Positions 1-11,365 of a stretch of DNA of 32,524 nt are shown here, one piece after another. Origin of the DNA: Microbispora triticiradicis (GTDB taxonomy: Bacteria > Actinomycetota > Actinomycetes > Streptosporangiales > Streptosporangiaceae). A program made the translations under genes and the position numbers. Below the pieces are notes generated by a model, which did no database searches, was not told the DNA's origin, and was given only the letters and a program-made list of their open reading frames with translations. The stretch's first letter is position 1. Every line of letters begins with the position of its first letter. The DNA lies in the NCBI GenBank assembly GCA_003260025.2, contig QFZU02000069.1:1-32524 (forward strand). The letters are read 5' to 3'.

Positions 1-3
1 ACC

Positions 4-35
4 CCGGCCGCCGCCTCAGCAGAGGCGGCGGCCGG
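4..35 (+). terminator. Strong hairpin, probable terminator of the gene upstream of the window
   Basis: A perfect 14-bp inverted repeat (4-17 with 22-35, loop AGCA) is followed by TT and a pyrimidine-rich stretch. It lies before the first gene and probably ends a + strand transcript entering from the left. There is no long T tract, as is common in high-GC actinomycetes. Confidence 0.6.
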
Positions 36-81
36 TTCCATTCCGGCGGGGCCGGCTCACCCGGGCACTACGCTGTGGGGC

Positions 82-723
82 GTGATCGACGACATCTGGG
101 TGGACGACGCCGTCACGGCGCTGCGTCCGGACTTCGCCGTCCTGGTCGTCTGCGCGTACGGCCTGCGCAACGGCCCTTCGGACGACCGTTCGCGGGAGTG
201 GCTGGCCGACGCGGCGGCCAGGGCCGTGCCGCAGGACGACGAGAGGATCGAGGCGTGGCGCGCGGCGTACCGCGCCTTCGGGGCCAAGCCCCAGCGGACC
301 CGCCCGTCGGTGGACGCGCTGGTCCGCCGCCTGCCGCTGCCCGAGATCAACCTGGTGGTGGACGCCTACAACGCCGTGTCCGTACGGCACGGCCTGCCGA
401 TCGGCGGCGAGGACCTGCGCCGCTACCGCGGCACCGCCCGGCTGGTCCGCGCGGCGGGCGACGAGCCGTCGGAGGAGGCGCTGGGCGAACCCGCGATCGG
501 CGAGGTGGTGTGGCGCGACGACGAGGGCGTCACCTGCCGGAGGTGGAACTGGCGGCAGTGCGTCAGGACGAGGATCACCGAGGAGACGGTCGACGCGCTG
601 TTCCTCCTCGAACGGCTCGAACCGCTCTCCATTTCCGCACTGCATGCGGCCGGTGAGGACCTCGCGGGTATGCTGTCCGCTATAGCTCCGGATATCCGGA
701 TTGAGTCGCGGCTCCTCGGGTGA
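82..723 (+). CDS. B3/B4 tRNA-binding-domain protein
   Basis: A 213-residue soluble protein that resembles stand-alone B3/B4-domain proteins. That domain is the editing and tRNA-recognition module of the phenylalanyl-tRNA synthetase beta chain. Family-like features are the central stretch reading PEINLVVDAYNAVSVRHGLPIGGEDL, here split as PEINLVVDAYNAV (about residues 91-103) then SVRHGLPIGGEDL, and the later REDI-like segment WNWRQCVRTRITEET. No signal peptide or membrane segment is visible. The GTG start at 82 is the first in frame and has a G-rich stretch just upstream. A hairpin at 741-764 follows. Such proteins may act in aminoacyl-tRNA quality control, but the substrate is unknown. Confidence 0.75.
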   Translation: MIDDIWVDDAVTALRPDFAVLVVCAYGLRNGPSDDRSREWLADAAARAVPQDDERIEAWRAAYRAFGAKPQRTRPSVDALVRRLPLPEINLVVDAYNAVSVRHGLPIGGEDLRRYRGTARLVRAAGDEPSEEALGEPAIGEVVWRDDEGVTCRRWNWRQCVRTRITEETVDALFLLERLEPLSISALHAAGEDLAGMLSAIAPDIRIESRLLG

Positions 724-740
724 GCCAGTCGTGATGACCA

Positions 741-764
741 GGTGGTGAGGGACACCTCACCACC
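741..764 (+). terminator. Hairpin after the B3/B4 gene
   Basis: A perfect 10-bp stem (741-750 with 755-764) closes on the loop GACA, 17 nt after the stop codon. There is no T tract. It lies between this gene and kgd and probably separates their transcripts. Confidence 0.5.
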
Positions 765-920
765 CAGACGGGCTATCCGCGCGTGACCTGTTTGATCGAT
801 CCTGGGAGGATGGGCCGGGAGCGGTGACCCGCGCGGGCGCACCTCGGTGTGTGAGGCGAGTAGCCTTGGACAGGTTCACCAAACATCAACGCCGATCTGC
901 GGAAGAGGGCGATTTCCGCC

Positions 921-4664
<3,744 letters not shown>

Positions 4665-4683
4665 CCGGCGATCCCGCAGGATT

Positions 4684-4720
4684 GAGGAGGTCCCCCGCGA
4701 CGCGTGGGGGACCTCTCCTC
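4684..4720 (+). terminator. Terminator after kgd
   Basis: A 13-bp stem with a two-base bulge (4684-4696 with 4706-4720) starts 20 nt after the kgd stop. It separates kgd from the small gene that follows. Confidence 0.65.
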
Positions 4721-4749
4721 ATGATCAGGTAATTGCACTGGAGCGAGGC

Positions 4750-4926
4750 ATGTACTTCACCGACAAGGGGATCGAGGAGCTCGTCGAGCGGCGCGGCGAG
4801 GAGGAGGTCGGCATCACCTGGCTGGCCGAGCGGCTGCGCGAGTTCGTGGATCTCAATCCCGAGTTCGAGGTGCCCGTGGAGCGGCTGGCCACCTGGCTCG
4901 CGCGCCTGGACGACGACGAGGACTGA
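4750..4926 (+). CDS. Small conserved actinobacterial protein (DUF6104-like, 58 aa)
   Basis: A 58-residue acidic protein starting MYFTDKGIEELVERRG and ending RLDDDED. It matches a small family that is widespread in Streptomyces and relatives, and its function is unknown. GAGCGAG at 4741-4747 is a weak Shine-Dalgarno close to the ATG. There is no signal peptide or membrane helix, and the sequence looks helical and soluble. It sits alone between the kgd terminator and the DUF4097/padR promoter. The family name comes from memory of the motif, not from a search. Confidence 0.8.
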   Translation: MYFTDKGIEELVERRGEEEVGITWLAERLREFVDLNPEFEVPVERLATWLARLDDDED

Positions 4927-4940
4927 GAGCGCCGGGCCGA

Positions 4941-4980
4941 ACGCGATACATCTTGACTTTCCACAGACGCGATATATCGT
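4941..4980 (+). promoter_or_regulatory. Promoter and likely PadR operator of the DUF4097-padR operon
   Basis: A TTGACT -35 (4953-4958) is followed after 16 nt by TATCGT (4975-4980) as -10. The 10-bp palindrome CGATATATCG overlaps the -10, and a related copy starting ACGCGATACATC lies at 4941-4952, 26 bp (about 2.5 helical turns) upstream. AT-rich dyads of this kind are typical PadR operators, so the downstream padR gene may autoregulate here. Confidence 0.65.
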
Positions 4981-5019
4981 GTTTGTGGACGGCAGGACTT
5001 CGCGTGGAAGGGCTTGGCG

Positions 5020-5847
5020 ATGCCCCAATGGACGATCGACTCCCCCGGGCAGCTCACGTTCGGCAAGGTGACCGCGCTGAACGTGCGGATCGTGGCCGGC
5101 CGGCTGGCCGTGCTGGCCAGCGACGGCCCGCCCACCCTGGAGGTGACGGAGGTGGAGGGGGCTCCGCTGCTGGTGACCCATGACGAGGCGGACGGCCGCC
5201 TGACGGTCACGTACAAGGACCTGACATGGGACGGCATCCTCGGGTGGTTACGCCCGGGCTCACGGCGGACCACCTTGACGCTCACCGTGCCGAGCATCTG
5301 CCCGGTGCAGGCCGGGGTCGTCTCGGCCTCCGCCCTGGTGACCGGCATGGAGGGGACCACCGGCGTGAAGAGCGTCTCAGGGGAGATCGTCCTCGACGGC
5401 GTCAGCGGCGAGGTGCAGGCCGAGACGGTGTCGGGTTCGGTGGAGAGCCGGGGCATGGCCGGCGACCTGTCGTTCGGCAGCGTCTCCGGTGAGCTGACCG
5501 TCGCCGGGGGCAGGCCGCGGCGGCTGCGCGCGAACACGGTGTCCGGCCGGATCACCGCCGACCTGGAGCTCGCGCCCACCGGTCACGTCACGATGCACAG
5601 CGTGTCCGGTCCCGTCGTCGTACGGCTCCCGCACTCCGTGGACGCCGACGTGACCGTCCGCTCGACCTCCGGCAGGGTCGAGTCGGCGTTCCCCGGGCTG
5701 GAGTCCACCGCGATGCCCGGCGTCCGTTCGCTCGGCGGCCGGTTGGGCGGCGGCATGGCCTCGCTCTCCGCGACCACCATGTCGGGCGACGTCACCCTGC
5801 TGAGCGGCCCCCCCACCGGCCGCCGGGAAGAGGAGGAGAAGGCATGA
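5020..5847 (+). CDS. DUF4097 family beta-repeat protein
   Basis: A 275-residue protein built of many short strands, with recurring V-S-G-x-[VIL] steps (SVSGEI, GVSGEV, TVSGSV, SVSGEL, TVSGRI, SVSGPV, STSGRV, TMSGDV). This is the right-handed beta-helix-like pattern of the DUF4097 adhesin-like family. No signal peptide or membrane helix is apparent, so it is probably cytosolic or at the membrane face. ATG 5020 is preferred over the in-frame TTG 5014 because GGAAGG at 5006-5011 is well spaced from it. It is the first gene of an operon with padR, a pairing common in actinomycetes. Its biochemical role is unknown, and a part in envelope-stress sensing is only a guess. Confidence 0.85.
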   Translation: MPQWTIDSPGQLTFGKVTALNVRIVAGRLAVLASDGPPTLEVTEVEGAPLLVTHDEADGRLTVTYKDLTWDGILGWLRPGSRRTTLTLTVPSICPVQAGVVSASALVTGMEGTTGVKSVSGEIVLDGVSGEVQAETVSGSVESRGMAGDLSFGSVSGELTVAGGRPRRLRANTVSGRITADLELAPTGHVTMHSVSGPVVVRLPHSVDADVTVRSTSGRVESAFPGLESTAMPGVRSLGGRLGGGMASLSATTMSGDVTLLSGPPTGRREEEEKA

Positions 5848-5920
5848 GTGAGCGAAGCGAGCGAATCGACAGGCACAGCGTCTGGCGCATGCCACTCCGA
5901 GCCGAAGGCGAGGAGGTGGC
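5848..5920 (+). repeat. Structured intergenic element with GAGCGAAGCGAGCGAATCGA core
   Basis: The 73-nt gap between the DUF4097 gene and padR begins with an iterated GCGA motif and ends in a hairpin. CATGCCAC (5888-5895) pairs with GTGGCATG (5916-5923), extended by TCC/GGA. The right arm contains the padR Shine-Dalgarno AGGAGG and its ATG. The element looks like a dispersed actinomycete intergenic repeat. Only one copy was noticed in this window, so that is an inference. Confidence 0.45.
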
Positions 5921-6700
5921 ATGAGTCCCGTTTTCGGGCATGGGCGGCTGCGGCTGTACCTGCTGAAGCTGCTGGAGGAGAGCCCGCGGCACGGATACGA
6001 GGTCATCCGGCTGCTGCAGGATCGCTTCCTCGGCGTCTACTCCCCCTCCCCCGGCACGATCTATCCCCGGCTGGCCCGCCTGGAGGACGAGGGCCTGGTC
6101 ACCCATGAGGTCGTGGACGGCAAGAAGGTCTTCACGCTGACCGACAAGGGACGGGCCGAGCTGGCCGACCGGATGGACGAGCTGGCCGATCTGGAGCAGG
6201 AGATCACCGCCTCGGTCCAGGACATCGCCCGGGAGGTGAAGGAGGACGTGCGGCAGACGGTGCGGTCCCTGCGCGACGAGCTCACCCAGATGGCCCGGGA
6301 CATCGGCGACGACGGCCGGGATCTGGGCCGGACCCAGAAGGAGGAGTGGCAGCGGCACCGCGACCAGGCCAGGGAGGAGTGGCGCAGGCAGAAGGAGGAG
6401 TGGCGCCGCCACAAGCACGAGTGGCAGGAGGAGCGCGACCGCTGGCAGCAGGAGTGGCGCCGCGTCTGGGAGGAGACCTGGGGGTTCGGCGGGAGCCGGC
6501 ACGAGGGCGCCCCCCGCACCGGCCCCGACCCCGCCCTCAGCCGGATGCTGGCGGACTTCGTCACCGACCTCCACCGTTCTCTCGCCGAGTCCCCCACAGG
6601 GGCTTCCGGGGAGGGCACACCGCGTGAGGAGGCGCTGGCGGAGTGCCGGGCCGCTCTCGACGAGGCCGCGGAGCGGATCCGCCGCGCCATGCGCTCCTGA
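5921..6700 (+). CDS. PadR family transcriptional regulator with Trp-heptad C-terminal tail
   Basis: A 259-residue DNA-binding regulator. The N-terminal winged helix-turn-helix (about residues 5-85) has the PadR signatures LLEESPRHGYEVIRLL and SPGTIYPRLARLEDEGLV. A long charged helical region follows (about 85-190), ending with Trp at 143, 154, 161, 168, 175, 179, 183 and 187. These are mostly seven residues apart and set in E-E-W-R-R type repeats. The last part is disordered and Pro/Gly-rich. Classical PadR proteins are about 110-190 residues, so the tail is an addition and may be a coiled coil or contact a partner. The AGGAGG site is locked in a hairpin. It is probably autoregulatory through the operator upstream of the DUF4097 gene. 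Confidence 0.9.
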   Translation: MSPVFGHGRLRLYLLKLLEESPRHGYEVIRLLQDRFLGVYSPSPGTIYPRLARLEDEGLVTHEVVDGKKVFTLTDKGRAELADRMDELADLEQEITASVQDIAREVKEDVRQTVRSLRDELTQMARDIGDDGRDLGRTQKEEWQRHRDQAREEWRRQKEEWRRHKHEWQEERDRWQQEWRRVWEETWGFGGSRHEGAPRTGPDPALSRMLADFVTDLHRSLAESPTGASGEGTPREEALAECRAALDEAAERIRRAMRS

Positions 6701-6732
6701 CCGCGCCCACCGGGATCGGGGCCGCGGTCAGG
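6696..6732. terminator. Bidirectional hairpin between padR and the MDR gene
   Basis: The perfect inverted repeat CCTGACCGCG (6696-6705) / CGCGGTCAGG (6723-6732) includes the padR stop codon. It lies between two convergent genes and could end both transcripts. Confidence 0.5.
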
Positions 6733-6739
6733 ACCGCCG

Positions 6740-7702
6740 TCAGAGTGTGAAGACCACCTTGCCGAAGACGTCGCCCCGGTGCACGGCCGCGAAGCCCTCC
6801 TCCGCCTCGGTGAGCGGCAGCACCCGGTCGATCACCGGCCGTACGCCCGTCTGCTCGAGGAAGACCGCGAGCCGCGCGAGCTGCTCGCGCGTCCCCATGG
6901 TCGACCCGATGATCGACTTCTGCAGGAAGTAGACCTGCACGAGTTGCGTCGCGGCGACCATCCCGCTCGTCGCGCCGCAGGTGACGATCCGGCCACCGGG
7001 GCGTAGGGAGTTGAGCGAGTGCTTCCAGGTGGCCTCGCCGACCGTCTCCATGACGGCGTCGACCCGCTCGGGCAGGCGGGCGTTCGTCTCGAAGACCTGG
7101 TCGGCGCCGAGGCCGAGGGCCCGCTCCCGCTTGTGCTCCGACCGGCTCGTCGCCCAGACCCGGTATCCGGCGGCCCGGCCGAGCGCGATCAGCGCGGTCG
7201 CCACGCCGCCGCCGGCGCCCTGGACGAGGATGGTGGAGCCCGGCTCCAGCCCGGCCTTGTCGAACAGCATGCGGTACGCCGTCAGCCAGGCCGTGGGCAG
7301 GCAGGCGGCCTCCTCGAAGGAGAGCGCGGCGGGCTTGGGCACCAGGTTGCGCCGGGGCACCACGACCTTCTCGGCGAACGTGCCGTCGTACTTCTCCGAC
7401 AGCAGCGAGCGGGCCGGGTCGAGGGTCTCGTCGCCGTTCACCGGCGTGCCGATCACGGCGTGGACGACGACCTCCTCGCCGTCCTCGTCCACCCCCGCAG
7501 CGTCGCAGCCGAGGACGATCGGCAACCGGTCCTGACTGATACCCACCCCCCGGAGCGTCCACAGGTCGTGGTGGTTGAGCGAGGCGGCCCGGACCGTGAC
7601 AGTGGTCCAGCCGTCCGGTACGGCGGGCTCGGGGTGCTCACCCAGCGTCAGGCCCTTCAGCGGGTCGTCCGGATCGGTCTGCGTGGCGGTGACGGCGAAC
7701 AT
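6740..7702 (-). CDS. Zinc-independent MDR oxidoreductase (quinone reductase-like)
   Basis: A 320-residue medium-chain dehydrogenase/reductase. It has a GroES-like N-terminal half (SLNHHDLWTLRGVG, PIVLGCDAAG) and a Rossmann half with the NAD(P)-binding motif VQGAGGGVATALIALG. The Cys/His zinc ligands of true alcohol dehydrogenases are absent, which suggests a quinone or enone reductase type using NADPH. The substrate cannot be inferred. It is convergent with padR and monocistronic. There is no clear Shine-Dalgarno before the ATG, and a TAGTGT box about 6 nt upstream suggests leaderless transcription. Confidence 0.9.
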   Translation of the reverse strand: MFAVTATQTDPDDPLKGLTLGEHPEPAVPDGWTTVTVRAASLNHHDLWTLRGVGISQDRLPIVLGCDAAGVDEDGEEVVVHAVIGTPVNGDETLDPARSLLSEKYDGTFAEKVVVPRRNLVPKPAALSFEEAACLPTAWLTAYRMLFDKAGLEPGSTILVQGAGGGVATALIALGRAAGYRVWATSRSEHKRERALGLGADQVFETNARLPERVDAVMETVGEATWKHSLNSLRPGGRIVTCGATSGMVAATQLVQVYFLQKSIIGSTMGTREQLARLAVFLEQTGVRPVIDRVLPLTEAEEGFAAVHRGDVFGKVVFTL

Positions 7703-7871
7703 GCCAGCACACTACCGCGCGCGCCGGGTCTGTCCGTTTTGATAATCGAGGACATTACCGGGACCAGAGCGCCGGAAATCAATCAAGACCGGTCAAGAAT
7801 GGTTGTGAACCCTTCGTCCGGTAAGACGACGCACCCCTTCGCACCCTATCTGAGCTGCGCAGATGCGAACC

Positions 7872-7925
7872 ATAACCAGCCGCTATCGATAACAGATAGG
7901 GCAATCTGCCGATTGTTCTGGTTAT
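7872..7925. repeat. Inverted repeat in the long gap before paralogue A
   Basis: ATAACCAG (7872-7879) and CTGGTTAT (7918-7925) form an 8-bp dyad spanning about 54 nt of unusually AT-rich DNA, with CTATC/GATAG nested near its left arm. It may be an operator or looping site for gene A. Nothing else gene-like is seen in 7703-7981, and paralogue A lacks the TGTGA-N6-TCACA site found before C-G. Confidence 0.35.
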
Positions 7926-7954
7926 AAGCACGGCAGCCGGTCGGATCCGGTCGT

Positions 7955-8014
7955 TAATCTTCGGAGCGTTTTCCTGCTGAATGGGACGCACCCTCATCCG
8001 TCCCAGGGAAAGGA
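7955..8014 (+). promoter_or_regulatory. Leader of paralogue A: -10-like box, hairpin and Shine-Dalgarno
   Basis: TAATCT (7955-7960) is a candidate -10. TGGGACG (7982-7988) pairs with CGTCCCA (7999-8005) across a 10-nt loop. AAAGGAG ends at 8014, five nt before the ATG. The left arm is the same as in the leaders of C-F, while the loop is longer here. The -10 assignment is by position only. Confidence 0.5.
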
Positions 8015-8019
8015 GCTTC

Positions 8020-9144
8020 ATGATCCCCCGAGCACGACGCCTGACCATCCCCCTCACCGGCGCGCTCGTCGCGGCCGGCGTGGTCGGCGTGATCGGCGTC
8101 ACCCAGCCGGCGGCCTCGGCGCAGACCGGCCCCGGCGACGTGACCGTCAAGGCGGCGCCCCAGACGCCCGCCCAGGCGGTCTCCTTCTGGTCGCCGCAAC
8201 GGCTGCGCGCGGCCAAGGACTACAGCGAGGAACTCGGCAACTCCGTCAAGGGCTTCGGCAAGGTCAGCAAGACCACCCCGGACGGCAAGCCGGGCACGGT
8301 CCCGCCGATCGGCGCGGAGAAGACCAAGGCGGGCGTGTCCCGGCAGGTCAACCTGCCGAACACGGTCGGCCGGGTGTTCTTCACGCTGCCCGGCCAGAAT
8401 CCGCTCGACCCCCGGAGCTGGAAGTACTGCTCCGGCACGTCCGTTCAGGGCAGGTACCGCAACGTGGTCGCCACCTCGGCACACTGCGTCTACGACCCGG
8501 TGTCGAACCAGTTCTACGACAACTGGATCTTCATTCCCTCCTACTGGGACGGCAACCAGGTGTGGGAGGGCAAGGCGCCGTACGGCATCTATCCCGCCAA
8601 GTGGTTCCAGGCGCACGACGACTTCGTAGTCAAGGAGGACTACGACTACGACTACGCGTTCGTGAACGTGTCGTCGGGCTTCCGGCTGACCCCGAAGAAG
8701 GTCGGCTCGGCCACGCAGTACACGACCACCCCGGCCGGCCGCCTGGGCGACAACGTGGGCGGCCAGGGCTTCACCTGGAACCGCAGCACGAAGGTCAAGG
8801 TGTTCTCGTTCGGCTATCCGGCGGGCCCGCACCCGGACGGCGACCGGCCGTTCACCGGGCGGACGATGAAGTGGTGCTACGGCCAGACGACTCCCATGCC
8901 GGCCGCGTTGAAGTACAACATCCAGGAGCACATCGGGTTCAAGTGCGGCATGACCGCCGGCGCGAGCGGCGGCCCGTGGCTCCTCGACTACAGGAGCAGA
9001 ACGCGCAAGGGCTACCTGAACGGCATCAACAGCGTCGCCTGGGACAGCGACGGCAACGACCGGTACGACCGGATCTCCTCGCCGTACTTCAACAGCGAGA
9101 CCTACGACGTCTACGCGGCGGCCGCCAACCGGTGGACGCAGTGA
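8020..9144 (+). CDS. Paralogue A: secreted trypsin-like serine protease, triad intact
   Basis: A 374-residue exported protein. The signal peptide has a hydrophobic core (IPLTGALVAAGVVGVIGV) and an Ala-rich cleavage region near residue 30. A propeptide-like region follows, ending in the linker DGKPGTVPPIG, then the trypsin-fold domain. The triad is His155 (TSAHC), Asp211 (DYDYAF) and Ser316 (GASGGPW). Cys137/Cys156 flank the His as in trypsin, and Cys286/Cys309 probably pair near the active Ser. ATG 8020 is preferred over the in-frame ATG 7981 because AAAGGAG directly precedes it and the signal peptide then begins normally. A strong terminator follows. It is the most upstream member of the nine-gene family; its substrate is unknown. 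Confidence 0.88.
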   Translation: MIPRARRLTIPLTGALVAAGVVGVIGVTQPAASAQTGPGDVTVKAAPQTPAQAVSFWSPQRLRAAKDYSEELGNSVKGFGKVSKTTPDGKPGTVPPIGAEKTKAGVSRQVNLPNTVGRVFFTLPGQNPLDPRSWKYCSGTSVQGRYRNVVATSAHCVYDPVSNQFYDNWIFIPSYWDGNQVWEGKAPYGIYPAKWFQAHDDFVVKEDYDYDYAFVNVSSGFRLTPKKVGSATQYTTTPAGRLGDNVGGQGFTWNRSTKVKVFSFGYPAGPHPDGDRPFTGRTMKWCYGQTTPMPAALKYNIQEHIGFKCGMTAGASGGPWLLDYRSRTRKGYLNGINSVAWDSDGNDRYDRISSPYFNSETYDVYAAAANRWTQ

Positions 9145-9200
9145 CGCGGGCGGCCTGACCGCACGGCCATTCGGTCAGGCGCGCACGTCCAGGTGGACGG

Positions 9201-9226
9201 GGGCCCGGCGGGCGACCGCCGGGCCC
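9201..9226 (+). terminator. Terminator after paralogue A
   Basis: A perfect 11-bp GC stem (9201-9211 with 9216-9226) with loop GCGA, then TTCG. It lies 57 nt past the stop of A and separates A from the opposite-strand inhibitor gene. Confidence 0.65.
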
Positions 9227-9331
9227 TTCGCATGTCTCCGTTCGCATGTCTCCGTGCGTGCCGCGCCGAAGGAGGCTTACGTCCCGCCTACGCCGGATGC
9301 GGTGGAATGCCGGAAGCGTCGGACGTCCGCA

Positions 9332-9787
9332 TCAGAACTCGGCCAGCGCACCGGTGACCGACCGCATCTCGCAGTCGTTGCCGAAGGTGTGCCGGAGCTG
9401 GAAGTACTTCCCGTCCCAGATACCGCTGGCGGTGACCGTCACAGGTGAGTAGAGCATCGTGCAGGGCCCCGTGCCGGGCCGCTTCAGCACCGCCGGATCG
9501 AGGACCGCTCTTCTCAGCCGCGCGCACGCCTCGGCCGCGTGGGGATGCGAACCCCCCACCGGGGAGCAGTTCAGGAAGGCCGAGCGGGCCGGCGGATCCG
9601 CCTGCGCGCCGTTCGCCACGGTCAGGATCGCCACGCGTACGCGGGCGGCCGGGGACGGGGGAGCCTGTGCCCCGATTTTCAGTGACGGCGGCGCGGGCAG
9701 GCCCCTCACCTGGTCAGACGCCGACGCGTGGCCGGACGGGCCGGCGACCAGGGCCGCACCGGCCAGCAGGACAAGCAGTGTTCTCAT
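9332..9787 (-). CDS. Secreted SSI-type (Streptomyces subtilisin inhibitor family) serine protease inhibitor
   Basis: A 151-residue exported protein. The signal peptide is MRTLLVLLAGAALVAGPSGHASA, followed by an inhibitor domain. Four Cys (74, 88, 109, 139) occupy the positions of the two SSI disulfides. The contexts CSPVGGSHP, PCTMLYSPVTVT, GIWDGK and TFGNDCEM match SSI. The reactive bond by alignment is Met111-Leu112 (P1 Met), as in SSI itself (Met-Val), which fits subtilisin- or chymotrypsin-like targets. The start at 9787 is preferred because a GGGGGG-rich Shine-Dalgarno precedes it and the signal peptide begins there. It lies between paralogues A and B on the opposite strand and diverges from B, which suggests a functional link to the neighbouring proteases. 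Confidence 0.88.
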   Translation of the reverse strand: MRTLLVLLAGAALVAGPSGHASASDQVRGLPAPPSLKIGAQAPPSPAARVRVAILTVANGAQADPPARSAFLNCSPVGGSHPHAAEACARLRRAVLDPAVLKRPGTGPCTMLYSPVTVTASGIWDGKYFQLRHTFGNDCEMRSVTGALAEF

Positions 9788-9996
9788 TCGATCCCCCCGT
9801 TTCCGCTGGTGCCAGCGTTCCCGTGGGGGGGTCTCCGAGCAAGCGCACACTCCGCGCCACAAGGAAATCTGACGTACCACAGACCGCATCGGTTCCGCGG
9901 GTTTCATAACGAGCTGGGCAAGAAGGTGTGCCTGAACCGTGTGGATCTGGAAAAATCACCCCTTACTATCCATATCTCCCATCTGAGGGGTCCACG

Positions 9997-11154
9997 GTGA
10001 CCAGGAAGCTCGCACTCGCCGGTGGCGTCGCCGCCGCCGCGGGCCTGGCCGCCGTGCTCTGGAGCCAGGGACCGGCGACACCCGCGACGGCCTCGCCCCA
10101 ACTCGCCGCGGCCCCGGTCTCCGTCGTGAGCGGCCTCGGCAGGAGTGTGGCCGGCGACAGCGGGGTCAGCAGGGACGGCGTCAGCAGCTTCGCCCTCGCG
10201 CCGAAGCAGGCCGACAAGGAGCGGGTGGCGGCGTACTGGAGCCCTGATCGGCTCAAGCAGGCGAGCAGTTACGTGCCGAGCACCAAGCCGTCGCCGTCGG
10301 TGAAGAGCACCACCTCCGCGCTGGAGATGGTCCCCGGGGGAGCGAGCCGGGGCGCGACCCCGCCCCTGCGGGCGGCCGCATCGGCCCCCGGCGACGCCCC
10401 GCCGATGGTGGGCAAGGTCTTCTTCAAGGTGGGCGACAAGCAGTACTGGTGCTCCGCCTCCGCGGTCCACTCGGCCCACCGCAACCTCGTCGCCACCGCC
10501 GGACACTGCGCGTACGCGCTGGCCCAGGACAAGCCGGTGGAGAACTGGATCTTCATCCCGTCCTACCACGACGGCGTGGCCCCCAAGGGGATCTTCGTCG
10601 GCCACACGCTCTACATGCACGAGGACTTCGCCGGGCAGGGCGACTTCGACCGCGACTACGCCTTCGTGACCGTGCACCGGGGCTTCACCTGGCAGCCGTA
10701 CACGCAGCAGGGCAGGTTCCGGTATCGGGCGGTGGACGTCGGGCGCCTGGAGGACAAGGTCGGCGCCTTCCTGTTCACCTCCGCCAAGCCGCTCGCCCGG
10801 CGCGTCAGCGCCTTCGGCTATCCCGCGGGGGCCCACCCCGACGGCACCCGCCCGTACGACGGCCAGACGGTGCGGACCTGCACCGGCACGACGGAGAAGA
10901 AGATCGTCAGCGCGCCGACCTGGCAACTGGAGCACGGAGTGCGCCTGCCCGGCTGCACATTCACCGCGGGTGCGAGCGGCGGCCCCTGGGTCGTCGGCTA
11001 CAACCCCGCCAAGCGGACCGGCCACCTGACCGGGGTCACCAGCCTGACCTGGAACCTCAGCGGTGGCGGGCGTCTCGACGCGGTCTCCACGCCGTACTTC
11101 AACACGCTCACCCGGCGGGTGTACACGCAGGCGGGCCGGCAGGGCACCGGCTGA
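9997..11154 (+). CDS. Paralogue B: divergent secreted trypsin-like serine protease, triad intact
   Basis: A 385-residue exported protein with an N-terminal hydrophobic stretch (LALAGGVAAAAGLAAVLW), a propeptide-like region and a trypsin-fold domain. The triad is His170 (TAGHC), Asp220 (DRDYAF) and Ser327 (GASGGPW). Cys295/Cys320 match the C-terminal Cys pair of A and I. GTG 9997 is chosen because GAGGGG (9985-9990) precedes it and upstream codons would add a non-signal extension. It is the most divergent active member: the segment after the Asp motif reads VGRLEDKVGAF where the others have GRLGDNVGGQG. Its leader lacks both the CRP-type site and the shared hairpin. A TACTAT box at 9964-9969 may be its -10. 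Confidence 0.88.
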   Translation: MTRKLALAGGVAAAAGLAAVLWSQGPATPATASPQLAAAPVSVVSGLGRSVAGDSGVSRDGVSSFALAPKQADKERVAAYWSPDRLKQASSYVPSTKPSPSVKSTTSALEMVPGGASRGATPPLRAAASAPGDAPPMVGKVFFKVGDKQYWCSASAVHSAHRNLVATAGHCAYALAQDKPVENWIFIPSYHDGVAPKGIFVGHTLYMHEDFAGQGDFDRDYAFVTVHRGFTWQPYTQQGRFRYRAVDVGRLEDKVGAFLFTSAKPLARRVSAFGYPAGAHPDGTRPYDGQTVRTCTGTTEKKIVSAPTWQLEHGVRLPGCTFTAGASGGPWVVGYNPAKRTGHLTGVTSLTWNLSGGGRLDAVSTPYFNTLTRRVYTQAGRQGTG

Positions 11155-11174
11155 CTCCGGCCCGGGATCGCGAA

Positions 11175-11190
11175 TGTGATTTAGCTCACA
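11175..11190 (+). promoter_or_regulatory. CRP-type palindrome upstream of paralogue C
   Basis: TGTGATTTAGCTCACA is an exact TGTGA-N6-TCACA match, the consensus for CRP/FNR-family activators. It lies just after gene B, 191 nt before the TACTGT -10 box of C. It is one of five such sites in the island. Confidence 0.7.
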
Positions 11191-11365
11191 CCACGACGCG
11201 CCTGGTAGTCGCGCTGCGTACCGGCCTTTACACGCACCGCTCTCGATCAGACCTGCGCCGATGCCGAGTTGTGATCGATCACTTGACAGCGCTTGTTGAA
11301 GATAACCGTCAAGTAACGAGCGATGTCACACGGAAAGCACCTAAAACAGGGGTTAAGAGCGCAGG

